A stretch of DNA of 64,000 nucleotides from Branchiostoma floridae (Eukaryota; Chordata; Leptocardii; Amphioxiformes; Branchiostomatidae), in NCBI RefSeq assembly GCF_000003815.2, contig NC_049988.1:12615969-12679968 (forward strand), read 5' to 3'. The stretch's first letter is position 1. Each line of letters starts with the position of its first letter. Shown one piece after another: positions 24,901 through 33,100 of this stretch. Under the pieces are notes generated by a model. That model did not search any database. It saw only the letters and a list, made by a program, of their open reading frames with translations, and was not told where the DNA came from. Position numbers and translations under genes: made by a program.

Positions 24901-26216
24901 CATTGCTCTTATTCTTGGTGTACAGATTATCAAATCTTATGGGAGACATGTACACCCCACCATGTATAATGTACTGTCCCTATAGTACCATTTTTTGTTG
25001 AATTTTGGGGTCACTTCCTGTGGAGACGGTGCAGCGTGGTAGCAGCATGACGTAATACCACCTAAATATAGCACGATTGCGTAATACCCACTCAGGGCCA
25101 CTGTAAAATCCATTTTCCACGTACAAACATCCCCTGCAAAACCGTCAAAAGCCACTAGACGAAAAAACACCTCGTACGTTCCTTCTCCTTCTCAAGAACT
25201 ACTCACATACGAAATATCAGATCAATCTGTGTTGGCGTGAAGGAGCTGGACTGTTCACAGACACAGAGTGTCGAAGGTTTCTACACATACCTATTGTATT
25301 ATGCAAATTACCACCTAATTTGCATAACACGCATTCAAGCATGTACATCATTACGTAAGCTATCTGCATACCTACAGTCATTAACACCCATCAACCCCTT
25401 CTCGCATTATTCCTTCTCAAAACCTAAAACAAGAATTAATTTCACCGCCCCTGCGAAAACCCTAGGTGGCCAAAACTTACACACCTTACTATGCTTTTAC
25501 ACAGCTACCTACCACTTAAAAATCATCACCCAAACAAGTCCCAAACAAAAAATAGCAAAACAGGAAGTTCCGCTGCAGTACCATAACACGCCGCCCTGCC
25601 GTAACGCAATTCCTGCCATTCCTTTGTCATGTCTAATCCTACCTACATATCAAATATCAAAACCATCCATCCACGCGTTCCCTAGTTATCAGGCTGACAA
25701 AAGATCCCCTGAAATCAAAACGGCACTGACTACAAACACTTCGTTTCACGAAGTGAATAAATACACGGAGTAAAATAAATACTTTAAATTGTCATTGCCA
25801 TTCTAAATTCCTGATTGATCATTTTAATGTTAAGAAGATTGGTAGATAGACTGCAATATTAACAACGCTGCCTGAGAGTCTATGTAATTTATTTGAATGT
25901 CACATTTTCTAATAGATAGATGAATAAGAAGATGGGTGTATGAGGAGACATTCTGAAGAGACGTACCTGTAGAGGTTTCCGTTCCATGAGGCTGGTCTCT
26001 CGACAGATTCTCCAGTTTTACCGCCTCAGCTTCTTCGTACGGGTTTGACGACGTCTCTTTCCTTTCTCTATACCTCCTAGAATCATTATTTCCATGGTGA
26101 ACACTCTCGCTCGTGTTACCGGTACGGTTAGGTGGAACTTGGGCGGACGGCCTGCTATTTTGTTCCCTGTCGGACCCCGTTAAGGGGGTCCTAACAGGCT
26201 GTGCTTGCTCGTACAT
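15631..26216 (-). CDS. Type II membrane receptor: sushi x4, trefoil, C-type lectin (CTLD frameshifted and incomplete)
   Basis: Exons in transcript order: 26216-25967, 23081-22939, 21167-21068, 20539-20366, 18160-17990, 17828-17658, 17501-17331, 16964-16821, 15904-15631. All junctions are GT-AG and phases match throughout (mostly 1-1). Residues 1-83 are a polar cytosolic tail starting MYEQAQPVRTPL. Exon 2 has a hydrophobic span (MVAASAVVATAVTLIVVLLM) after GRHICR, giving type II topology with no signal peptide. Exon 3 is a short neck. Four sushi exons follow, then a trefoil domain, then the first part of a CTLD. The CTLD frame hits TGA at 15746-15744, giving about 494 residues as read; homology continues in another frame up to a donor at 15630, and no later CTLD exon was found. 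This is an expressed receptor with an assembly error, or a gene whose lectin domain has died. Lectin-like surface recognition is inferred. Confidence 0.75.
15744..15959 (-). CDS. Alternative start: possible secreted CTLD with its own signal peptide
   Basis: Without using the acceptor at 15905, the same frame extends upstream to ATG 15959 and encodes METLKTVLLYILCISTVKTQ, a credible signal peptide, before the CTLD. This could be an independent lectin gene or an alternative promoter of the receptor. It ends at the same premature TGA, giving 71 residues. It cannot be distinguished from chance extension of the receptor's CTLD exon without transcript data. Confidence 0.35.
   Translation of the reverse strand: MSMETLKTVLLYILCISTVKTQQNDGCKDSYKLVLGTCIRLSLKEMSYADAKKACMQDGASLAMPKTWTSL
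16009..16014 (-). promoter_or_regulatory. TATA-box-like element upstream of the CTLD ATG
   Basis: On the minus strand the sequence reads GAGGTATAAAGTC, about 50 bp upstream of ATG 15959. This leaves room for a start site about 30 bp downstream and a short leader. A short upstream frame (ATG GAG GAT GTC...) overlaps the main ATG. Confidence 0.3.
16821..16964 (-). CDS. Receptor exon 8: trefoil (P-type) domain
   Basis: Reads EECHVEHTRREDCGWRGITP, DECHQRGCCF, then WCFNKK. The spacing C...R-DCG-GIT--EC--RGCCF...WCF is diagnostic of the P-type trefoil domain with its six cysteines. Phase 1-1 exon. Trefoil domains occur in mucin-associated secreted peptides and in some glycosidases. Confidence 0.9.
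17331..17501 (-). CDS. Receptor exon 7: sushi/CCP domain 4
   Basis: VRCPLLSNPVNGFVSGSNSY, THFTCDPGYNLVGASSL, TCLSDGTWNGSSPIC. All canonical residues are present. It is very similar to domains 2 and 3, indicating recent tandem exon duplication. Confidence 0.9.
17658..17828 (-). CDS. Receptor exon 6: sushi/CCP domain 3 (one conserved Cys lost)
   Basis: VQCPLLPNPVNGYVRGSNSY, FMCDQGYSLIGPSSL, TRLSDETWNGKSPTC. The third conserved Cys is replaced by Arg (SSLTRLSDETW against SSLTCLSDGTW in its neighbour), so one disulphide of the domain cannot form. The exon is otherwise open and normally spliced. Confidence 0.8.
17990..18160 (-). CDS. Receptor exon 5: sushi/CCP domain 2
   Basis: VHCPLLPHPVHCFLSGFKSY, FKCDPRYNLVGASSLIC, SDGTWNESQPAC. 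The expected cysteines and Trp are present, plus an extra Cys in PVHCFL. The donor is the less usual TTT|GTAATA, but the length (171 nt) and phase match its neighbours. Confidence 0.75.
18306..18471 (-). pseudogene. Dead sushi/CCP exon
   Basis: Sushi homology is clear (CSLLQHPIYCFVSGFNSYG, NFMCDPGYNFIGVSSLPC), but the canonical Asp/Gly-Thr-Trp segment is replaced by KKKTYNRSSATC from an A-rich slip. The AG that would serve as acceptor puts the frame out of register. It lies between sushi 1 and sushi 2, so it is a decayed member of the tandem domain array. Confidence 0.75.
18480..20300. mobile_element. Nested insertion: TIR element interrupted by a LINE
   Basis: The left part (about 18515-18560, GAGTATCGGGTTAC) and the right part (about 19950-20290) match, in the same order, the element at 30823-31588. 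Between them sits the minus-strand LINE fragment (about 18590-19480). The LINE therefore appears to have inserted into an older element within the receptor's sushi array. Confidence 0.55.
18590..19480 (-). pseudogene. Non-LTR retrotransposon, C-terminal reverse transcriptase ORF (5'-truncated)
   Basis: The minus-strand frame at 19471-18764 (235 residues) reads QTDLNSLDQWASTRKMKLHP, KKCKAMHVVF, KLLGLFIQADLGWNVHV, CYKTFVRPSCEYAAPVWHPG, RIEFIQKRACRIIL, LNLSTLDQRRDHLCLQFAQK. This is the thumb and C-terminal part of LINE reverse transcriptases (CR1/L2/Jockey-like). The catalytic part is missing. The 3' end (about 18600) has an AATAAACCATTTGATTG motif and (TGAT)n on the transcript strand. The intact 235-codon frame suggests recent insertion. 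Confidence 0.85.
20366..20539 (-). CDS. Receptor exon 4: sushi/CCP domain 1
   Basis: Complete phase 1-1 sushi exon: HCPLLKPPINGFI, FTCDPGYNLAGVSSLTC, NGTWNGTSPAC. All four cysteines and the conserved Trp are present. It has sequons (NGT) in the C-terminal loop. Confidence 0.9.
20541..22938. other. Receptor introns (either side of exon 3), A+T-rich
   Basis: Apart from the neck exon at 21068-21167, no further exon, RNA gene or clear repeat was recognised. Poly-A/T runs produce only short frames. Confidence 0.5.
21068..21167 (-). CDS. Receptor exon 3: neck/stalk
   Basis: Encodes DTFHLSTTVDTLNLGQNMTV and AMEQRLTEKTNML. One N-glycosylation sequon (NMT) and a weak heptad pattern are visible. Short stalk exons of this kind join membrane anchor and ectodomain in type II lectins. 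Confidence 0.7.
22939..23081 (-). CDS. Receptor exon 2: transmembrane segment
   Basis: Encodes TTLPPPDGALGRHICR, then about 22 hydrophobic residues ending LLMFV, then NTGTYKGEE. Positive charge sits on the N-terminal side, which predicts N-in/C-out. The acceptor is CTAACAG and the donor GTAATG. The phase-1 entry joins exon 1 and the phase-0 exit joins the neck exon. Confidence 0.8.
23250..24420. repeat. Two-copy repeat in receptor intron 1 with internal inverted ends
   Basis: Segments about 23320-23640 and 24180-24440 share TCCGGAATT..AC, TTGCATCAT(C/T)C and GGAGATGCCTT/GGGGATGCCTT ... ATAATCAA, then a CAGGGGCTA tract and ACATGTAACT/ACATCTGTAACTG, in the same order. In addition AAATTTTATGGATGACATCC (about 23667) is inverted at about 24150-24172 (GGATGTCATCCATAAAATTT), suggesting an approximately 530-bp TIR element next to the duplicated segment. 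Confidence 0.6.
25230..25520. repeat. Dispersed octamer-type repeat in receptor intron 1
   Basis: Contains ATGCAAATTACCACCTAATT and TTGCATAAC, followed by a CGCCCCTGCGAAAACCCTAG tract similar to the elements at 1-700. A 178-codon open frame (25237-25773) crosses it and has no domain features. Confidence 0.5.
25967..26216 (-). CDS. Receptor exon 1: cytosolic N-terminal tail
   Basis: ATG at 26216-26214. The tail of 83 residues is polar and rich in Ser, Arg, Asn and Glu. It has two tyrosines in acidic settings (MYEQ at the start, NPYEEAEAV near residue 60), which might be phosphorylation or sorting sites; this is a guess. The donor GTACGT follows residue 83 in phase 1. No signal sequence precedes the membrane exon. 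Confidence 0.7.
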
Positions 26217-27799
26217 CTGTACTGTACAAGCTCACGACAATTCTTAACACAAGAAGCCCTATAGATATGTAAAAAAACTATATCAATTATGACGACATAT
26301 CGATGAATTTGTACAATATACTTATTGTAAGGCAGATCAAGCATTAATGGCATTTTGTTTACCAGTGTATGGTAGACTAATTTGTGTGGCAGAAAAGAGA
26401 CTGTATGAGGAAAACAGCGTGTAGAAAAAAAAGTTACTTATGAGTGTATACAGTCAACCCTGTCTATAGCGGCCACTCAAGTGACCGACTATATGTGGCC
26501 ACTTTAGCCAGGTGGCCACTATAGAGAGGTGTATTAAGAACATGATGATCAATTGACCACGAGTAATAAGTTACACATGGTTTCAGTATCGAAAGATCTT
26601 TATTCGCAAGTATATTATCTACACTCGGCTGGGAGGGGGCGTCACGCCCGCAATTATGGCTAATAAATTTGATCGTAAAAAATAATCGTACATTTTGTAA
26701 AAATAGCGATCTAAGATTCATATATATTAAAGGTTCAACTTCTAAGGAGCAGTTTCATGTATAGTTTGAGTAATTTTGAGTAAAAATTACGCCAGGATTG
26801 ACGGAAATGTATTGGATGTACACTTATTGGTGCACACGGGTGGAAGGGAACGTGCGGACATTTTCGACTATTGCGTGCGAACAAGGAGGTTCAACCTCCT
26901 CGGTATGAATAGGTTGACAAAAGGCCTTTGCATTTTGCATTTTCGCGAAAATGCTGCGTTTCTATAGTTCCATTTATTATCACTAAGTCGGGCTGTATAT
27001 TTTGTGTGGCGATAAGATGATAAAAGAAACGGTCTATTTTGATAACATTTTGGTATAAAATTGAAGGGGGACTTATTCTTAAATCCAGTGCAGTGGAATG
27101 GGTTTGTGATAGCATTGTGTCCCCCCCCCCCCATGCTTGCAAACATTGCTTATCTTTTTGTATTCTATTTCATGTTGCTTTCAATATGCATATGCTTCGT
27201 TTGCCGAGTCATCCGATAATCATACAAAATAAACCACGCCTCATCTACACAAAAGGTAAGGCTATCCATGCAACTGAAGCAAGTATATTGCCTTATCACT
27301 CTTATACTTGAATAATTTCGTTGCCGTTGCCGCAATACAAACCAGTACAAAAATTGAAATACACAATGATATTCTTAAACAATAATTAAAGACCTAACGT
27401 TCTTCCTGGTGTGAGTAATTAAACAATCTACAGTCCCACGGCCGTAATAGGACTTTTACTGCACTTTTGAGGTCATCTGAGGGCGCCACTCCAGACACTT
27501 TGCTATTGTGAAATCCCCATTGTGAAAATTAGCCCTTGGATACGAATGAAAAACATTGTCGACCCAAACCAATCATAATGATAATGATAACAATAGTAAT
27601 TCGTAGTTGTTGAGAAAATTTCACATTTTTTGCTTTACCATAGTATACCATGATTAATGCAGTTGGGTGACTTTACGCGACCATACATGATTTGCATATT
27701 TTAGTGTATTAGCATATTGTACCAGCCTGGCCCACTGAGTTTTATAGATCCATTAGGCTTTGGGACAACAGATAGCAAGCAACATCTTCATCCCTTACC
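26217..27799. promoter_or_regulatory. Intergenic spacer between divergent genes
   Basis: The minus-strand receptor starts at 26216 and the plus-strand polycystin-like gene at 27800, so both promoters should lie here unless untranslated first exons exist. Visible: a pogo-like end (CAGTCAACCCTGTCTATAGC) at about 26453, an 8-bp palindrome AGGAGGTT-C-AACCTCCT at 26884-26900, a C14-like run near 27121, an ATTTGCAT octamer near 27691, and a weak TATA-like TTTATAGATC at about 27741. Confidence 0.4.
26450..26535. mobile_element. Possible pogo-like DNA transposon end
   Basis: CAGTCAACCCTGTCTATAGC followed by GGCCACT, then GTGGCCACT and GGTGGCCACTATAGAGAGGT. The short inverted GTGGCC/GGCCAC motifs and the CAGT start resemble pogo/Tigger-type termini. 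No transposase is seen and no partner end was found. Confidence 0.3.
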
Positions 27800-28409
27800 A
27801 TGAGGATTGTTTTGACTTTGGCGACATGTAAGTGTAACTGGTCTTTTTTGCACTAACGAATAAAACATGCATGTAACTCTGGATATTATCACCAAGCGTG
27901 TTATGATTTCCATGCTAATGAATGAATTTTTTTTCGTTGATGTTGGACGTTAAAAGCTCGCATCGTTTCATGTGGGCCTCATCTGCTAAATCGACTTCTA
28001 TAACACTATGGATAAATTATAGCGACAAATTTCGTATACAGTATTAGAATTGAAAAAGATATGCATTACTTTAAAATTATAAAAAATGTTATTTCTGCCG
28101 TTTTGATATAATTTTTTATCCATTTTCTTGTTTGCAGTACCATCTTAACAAGGAACAAGAAAAGGGATAGTGTTTTACGCATTCTATCGATTGACATAGC
28201 AAAACAAAGCAGCTGTTGTTGTTGTAGCGCTATGTGTTTTTCAATGTTAGGTTTGTTTGTCGTCGCCATGGCAACTGCTGGTCAGGAGAAATTGACCTGT
28301 GGTCCGAACACGCCCAGGGAGTGCTCCTGCATGGATGGTAACTATGACAACGGGGATACCTGCACGGCGTGCACATGCTCGCACGATGGAAACACCTTGT
28401 TTTGTCAAG
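27800..28409 (+). CDS. Polycystin-like exons 1-2: signal peptide and Cys-rich VWC-like segment
   Basis: Exon 1 (27800-27827) encodes MRIVLTLAT plus one base; exon 2 (28251-28409) continues CLFVVAMATAGQEKLTCG. Together they form a clear signal peptide split by a phase-1 intron. The mature start has RECSC, GNYDNGDTCTACTCSHDG and TLFCQ, resembling the N-terminal half of a von Willebrand C domain. An open frame starting at ATG 28232 lacks this upstream half and crosses the acceptor, so the split start is preferred. Confidence 0.75.
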
Positions 28410-30027
28410 GTAATTTTCACCCGCTCTTCTGTGAATCATTCCCAACAATCATGTTACGCTGTGCTTTATCTAGTCTCATTTTATGCTTCTCTTTTAAATG
28501 CATGTTAACATTCGGAATAGATCAGTATCAAAACTGCATTAGTAGATACTCGAATAAATTAATATTCATAGCAATAGTGATTCTCTTTTCTATTGTCCAA
28601 ATACCCCTAAGGCTCCAGTTTTAACGTAACGTTAATCATAAAGGTAGTTGTAAGTTGGGACTGGTTGAGACCACAAAATATTAGATATCATTATTATATG
28701 GCTTTGAACAACGCTAGATGTAGAATTCTTAGGTGTGACGGTACGTACAGTGTAATATAAACAGCTGCTGCCGCGCTCCGCGCTTGCAATGTGGTCTGTT
28801 ACACCGAAGGGTTGTTAAATCCGTTGTAGAGGTACGGACACAGATATACTGAAACAGTAAAATATACCTATTCTTTTAGCACATATTTACAGCATTATTT
28901 TATGCTCGACTTCTTCACGCTTGACAGTATATAAAAATGTAAGGATCAGATTTTGCTAAGAATACAGAATAATCTATATTATTACATCTGAGCCTTTAGA
29001 ATGATAGTGCAACTGTCCCCAAACATCCATCAACGCCTGTTTTTGTTAGTTTTAAAACCTACAAAGCAGTTGCAATAAGAAAAAAATACTATATTCCGTA
29101 CATTGCAAAAAATATGTTTGGAAATGCAAAGTAAAAATCTCAATTTTAATGTCAGAGAAGAAGTGAAAGATCAACAAAGAAGAATCTATTAAGATAAAAC
29201 TTTTTTTCAAAAGGAGCAAGGTTACTGGAATTTGATGTAGATCAAAGGAAAGACATTTCCAGGAAATAAAAATTTTGAAAGGAACATATTCCCAACGGCC
29301 ATGTACGTCATTACATTTTATTAGGCAGTATAGCCGGGTGTGGCTAAATGTTGTTCCGTCGTCCTGGTGATGATTTTAATGACGTTCGACAGTGCATACA
29401 TTCTGTCTGAGGAATAATGTTTATGCGGTGATAAAATTTCCGTGTTGTTGTTATTGGCACTGTGATCTCTAAGTTATCTTGGCAGTCTGAAATAATATAT
29501 CAAAGAATCCAGATGCCTAGAGTTCGATAAGAAAATACTGGCATTGTTGAACATTTTGTTTATTTCTTTTTCATGTTATTAAAACATTGGCAAAGTTTGG
29601 TATAAGTTTTATAAACCGGTCTTCATTATGAAACGATAATAAATAGAATCTAAATAACTTTTTAAAAATATTTCTATCTACCCTAAAAACATTTTCTAGC
29701 TAAAATATTTTTTACACTTTTTTACACTAAGATAGATACATTTTTGTTAAACAATATCATGCATAAAAGGCAGTCTAGTAGATGCTTTTGTTCATTTTAC
29801 AACCAGCTGTAATGTTAACGCCCTGCAATGATTTTCCCAAATAGGCTGGCGTCAGTGCTAACATTGCTTTCATATCCAAACAATGGTTTTTGTTATAATA
29901 GAAAAGGAGAGAGTCGCCGTAGTAAGGTAGCCGTGCGTATCACCTATTTATTAATATTCATTTCATTTTTACTTGGTACCTTCGCTAGAGAGTTTTGTTT
30001 TACGTAGCGTTTGCGTGTGTGTGTGTG

Positions 30028-30104
<77 letters not shown>

Positions 30105-33100
30105 ATGTATGTATGTATGTTTGTAGGCCAGAATGCCTAGATATTGTCTGATATTTGGTACTGTCTGTAGCCGCCACGCATCAACATATGATGCATGCGA
30201 ACGATTGATACGACTTGAGGAGACCTAGAAACGATTAACGATTAGATTCGGGGCTCCCGATATCCCTAGCAGCTTGCTATGGTAGTGCGGCGGAATTTTT
30301 CTGCTTGATATCTCCGGTTCAGTTTCAGACTTTGAAGGCGACTAACTCAAGAAGAGATAAACGGATCGTTAGGGTTTAGGGCTTGCAGATATTTTAAGTG
30401 ATACATGAAAAAATTCACTTATCAATATGAAAATCTGAATATAGTTTCCATAATAGATTAGGACATTTTATATACCCGCTATGTTTCATTATAAGACTAT
30501 TTCAACACTCGATACTTGTAACAGAGAAAGAGAATAATGTTGACAGATTAACATTATGCAAATACAGACTTAATTTGCATAACTGATAACAAAATGCTGT
30601 AATCTCACTGTGGTTATGACTGGAATATTTTACTTGTGTCAGTTGGAAGTTATGTACAGGTTGATATTTATCATTAGATATCTATTATACAAATGAGGAT
30701 CACATTTCGTTGTGATTGAAAGAAGAATTAACGACAGCAGCAATATACTAAAATCCTTCGAATTCCAATATTCTCATGTGTCTTAATCTGATATCGTACA
30801 ATCTATCAGCTTGGCGGGGGACGTACCACGATGGTCAAATTTGGCCCCAAATTTTCTATTCGAACGCAGAGTATCGGGTTACCGAGGCTCCCGCGCACGG
30901 GCCCCGGGGAACCTGACAGTAACTGGAACATCTTCAAAAGATTATGATAGTAAGTAAAGCAACCCCTCGCACGTGCCTCGTCGAGATTAAATGAAAACTG
31001 GTAGAGTGTATGCATAAAATCTGACCGTGTACGTGTGCTGCACAGTTTTGTGTCAATGTTTTCAAATCTGCCTAGTTGGTCGATTAAGAAAGGGTGTTTG
31101 GTGGACAAAAAACAAATTCCATATTTAGATTGACGCAAGACGCAAATCTGGATATATTAGTTGTCGACAATTTAAGTCCGGAAAAAGTTGATTTGCACGC
31201 GTTTTGTAAACGATTTAAATACAATGTTTGGCCGTAAATCGAGTCGCACAAAAATGGACATGATACCACCGTAAACAAGTGTTGTTATATTCAAGGTCAC
31301 TAATAATGACGCCAGGAGCTTCGCTACATGTCACATGTACCAAACTAAACGGTAGGCAAATTTTGCTGGCCAGATGATGGTTTATATTTGTGAAAATGTT
31401 CGTTTTTCTTCTGACGTACGGCACCCCAGAATATCAGGGCGTTTTCCACGTGTTTACTGTAACAACCTGCGGATGTCCACAGATAGAAAGCCTGTTCTGT
31501 TCGATTACGTCGGATCGAACGTGATTCGTACTCTAAAACCCCAAATAGAAGTCTGGAAATTTGGGGGCCAAATTTTACCATCGTGTACAACGACAGCAGT
31601 TGGTTGCATTACGCCAAACATCAGCAAGAATACGGGTCAGTTAAGTTAAAAACCCTTTTCTTTCTTTCACAGCAGGCTACGGCCAGTCTTGTCCAATAGC
31701 AGGCTACGTTCGTTATAGAGGAATTTGCTACAAGAGCTTTTCAGAGCTAAAGACCTACCATGGAGCCAGACAGACGTGTGCGGCAGACGGAGGGGTTCTA
31801 GCGATGCCGAAGACCAGTGCAATTAATGAGTTTCTCGTAAGTCTAGCAGAGGTAGTAGGAGGTCGTTGGCTTGGGCTGGTTAAAGACAACGGTCAATGGA
31901 AATTTGAAGATGGTCAACACGTGACGTCATACGGTTTTTCCACCTGGTACCCTGGGGAACCACAACCTAATATTGACGGTCATGGTGGCTGTGCAGGATT
32001 TGCTGTTACATGGTCCACATGGTACGAGAAACCCTGCTACTGGGACAAGCCATTCATCTGTCAGTTAAATGAAGGTATATAGATTTTGATCCTTGTTATG
32101 ATAACTACTTGCAATGCGATTATGCGTCTTACTGAAAGCTAAGTGATCTTCCTAGCATCTTAGTAGTGCGTTTTCAATCGAACTGAGTAACAATTGATAG
32201 CAACAATTTGCAAGTAATGGATAGAGCTGAGTGGTCTATAAGCTATGTCATGTTTTTTTTACATATTAAACTCTATTCAGGCCTTTTTTGTTTGACTTTT
32301 GAGACCCGCCACTTATAACTCCTATAACCACTTAACGTCTTTTCATTAGGCCACCAAAGAATGACAAAGAATGAAGAACTTTTAGTGGTTCTATTGTGAG
32401 CCGTTCTGGGGTTGGCGCAGGCCTCCAAAGGTTTCCCCCCTGAATAGGGTTGAAGTATTTAAGTTGTATTAAACATAGGTATTGATCTATTCATTGATAT
32501 GTGCAAATGCTTTCCCCCTCACTTGTTGGACAGGTAGCAATATCGCCCTAGGGAAGACAGCGCACCAGACAAGCACCTGGTTTGGTGGTGGGGAAGCCAG
32601 CCTTGCCATAGACGAGAACCTCAGCACGCTCTTTGACTTAGGTTCTTGCACGCACACACAGGCAGAAACTGATCCTACCTGGTGGGTGGATCTTGGTCAT
32701 TCGTACGCGATTAACAGGTACGTGTAAAGCAATAAGCCTTCTCACACTAGTCACTACGCATGCGCGGAAATGAATTCCGGGTAATATGTCAAAGTTGAAG
32801 GTACCATTGTTTTCGATTTGTGTAGTAATGTCCGGGACGTAATGGCGCATGCAAAACGCGGAATGTTGATTTTCTGGGGGCCTGCCTGACATATTACCCA
32901 GAGTCATTCTACCTGCGCATGCGTGGTAACTAGTGGGAGAGGGTTATTGCCTTCTTGTGACAGATTGAGTTAGTTAACAATTCATTTATGTAAATTATGA
33001 TAGAATGCGCCATCTTTATGTCAAGCCTATGGAATCCCGACATGCTGTTTTGCCACTCCACTCATCAACCGATTATCCTCCATGGCAGAACTCTACGAAA

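Noticed and set aside
25237-25773. 178-codon open frame on the plus strand
   Set aside because: Overlaps a dispersed octamer-type repeat, has no domain features, and lies antisense in the receptor's first intron.
26884-26900. Short palindrome AGGAGGTT-C-AACCTCCT as a terminator or operator
   Set aside because: An isolated 8-bp-arm palindrome in a large eukaryotic spacer is expected by chance, and no associated signal was found.
28232-28624. Single-exon start for the polycystin-like gene at ATG 28232
   Set aside because: The split signal peptide (27800-27827 joined to 28251) gives a better hydrophobic leader, and the acceptor TTTTCAATGTTAG lies inside this frame. The downstream part runs past a good donor at 28410.
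29944-30177. Minus-strand His/Thr-rich frame
   Set aside because: Product of the (GT)n microsatellite.
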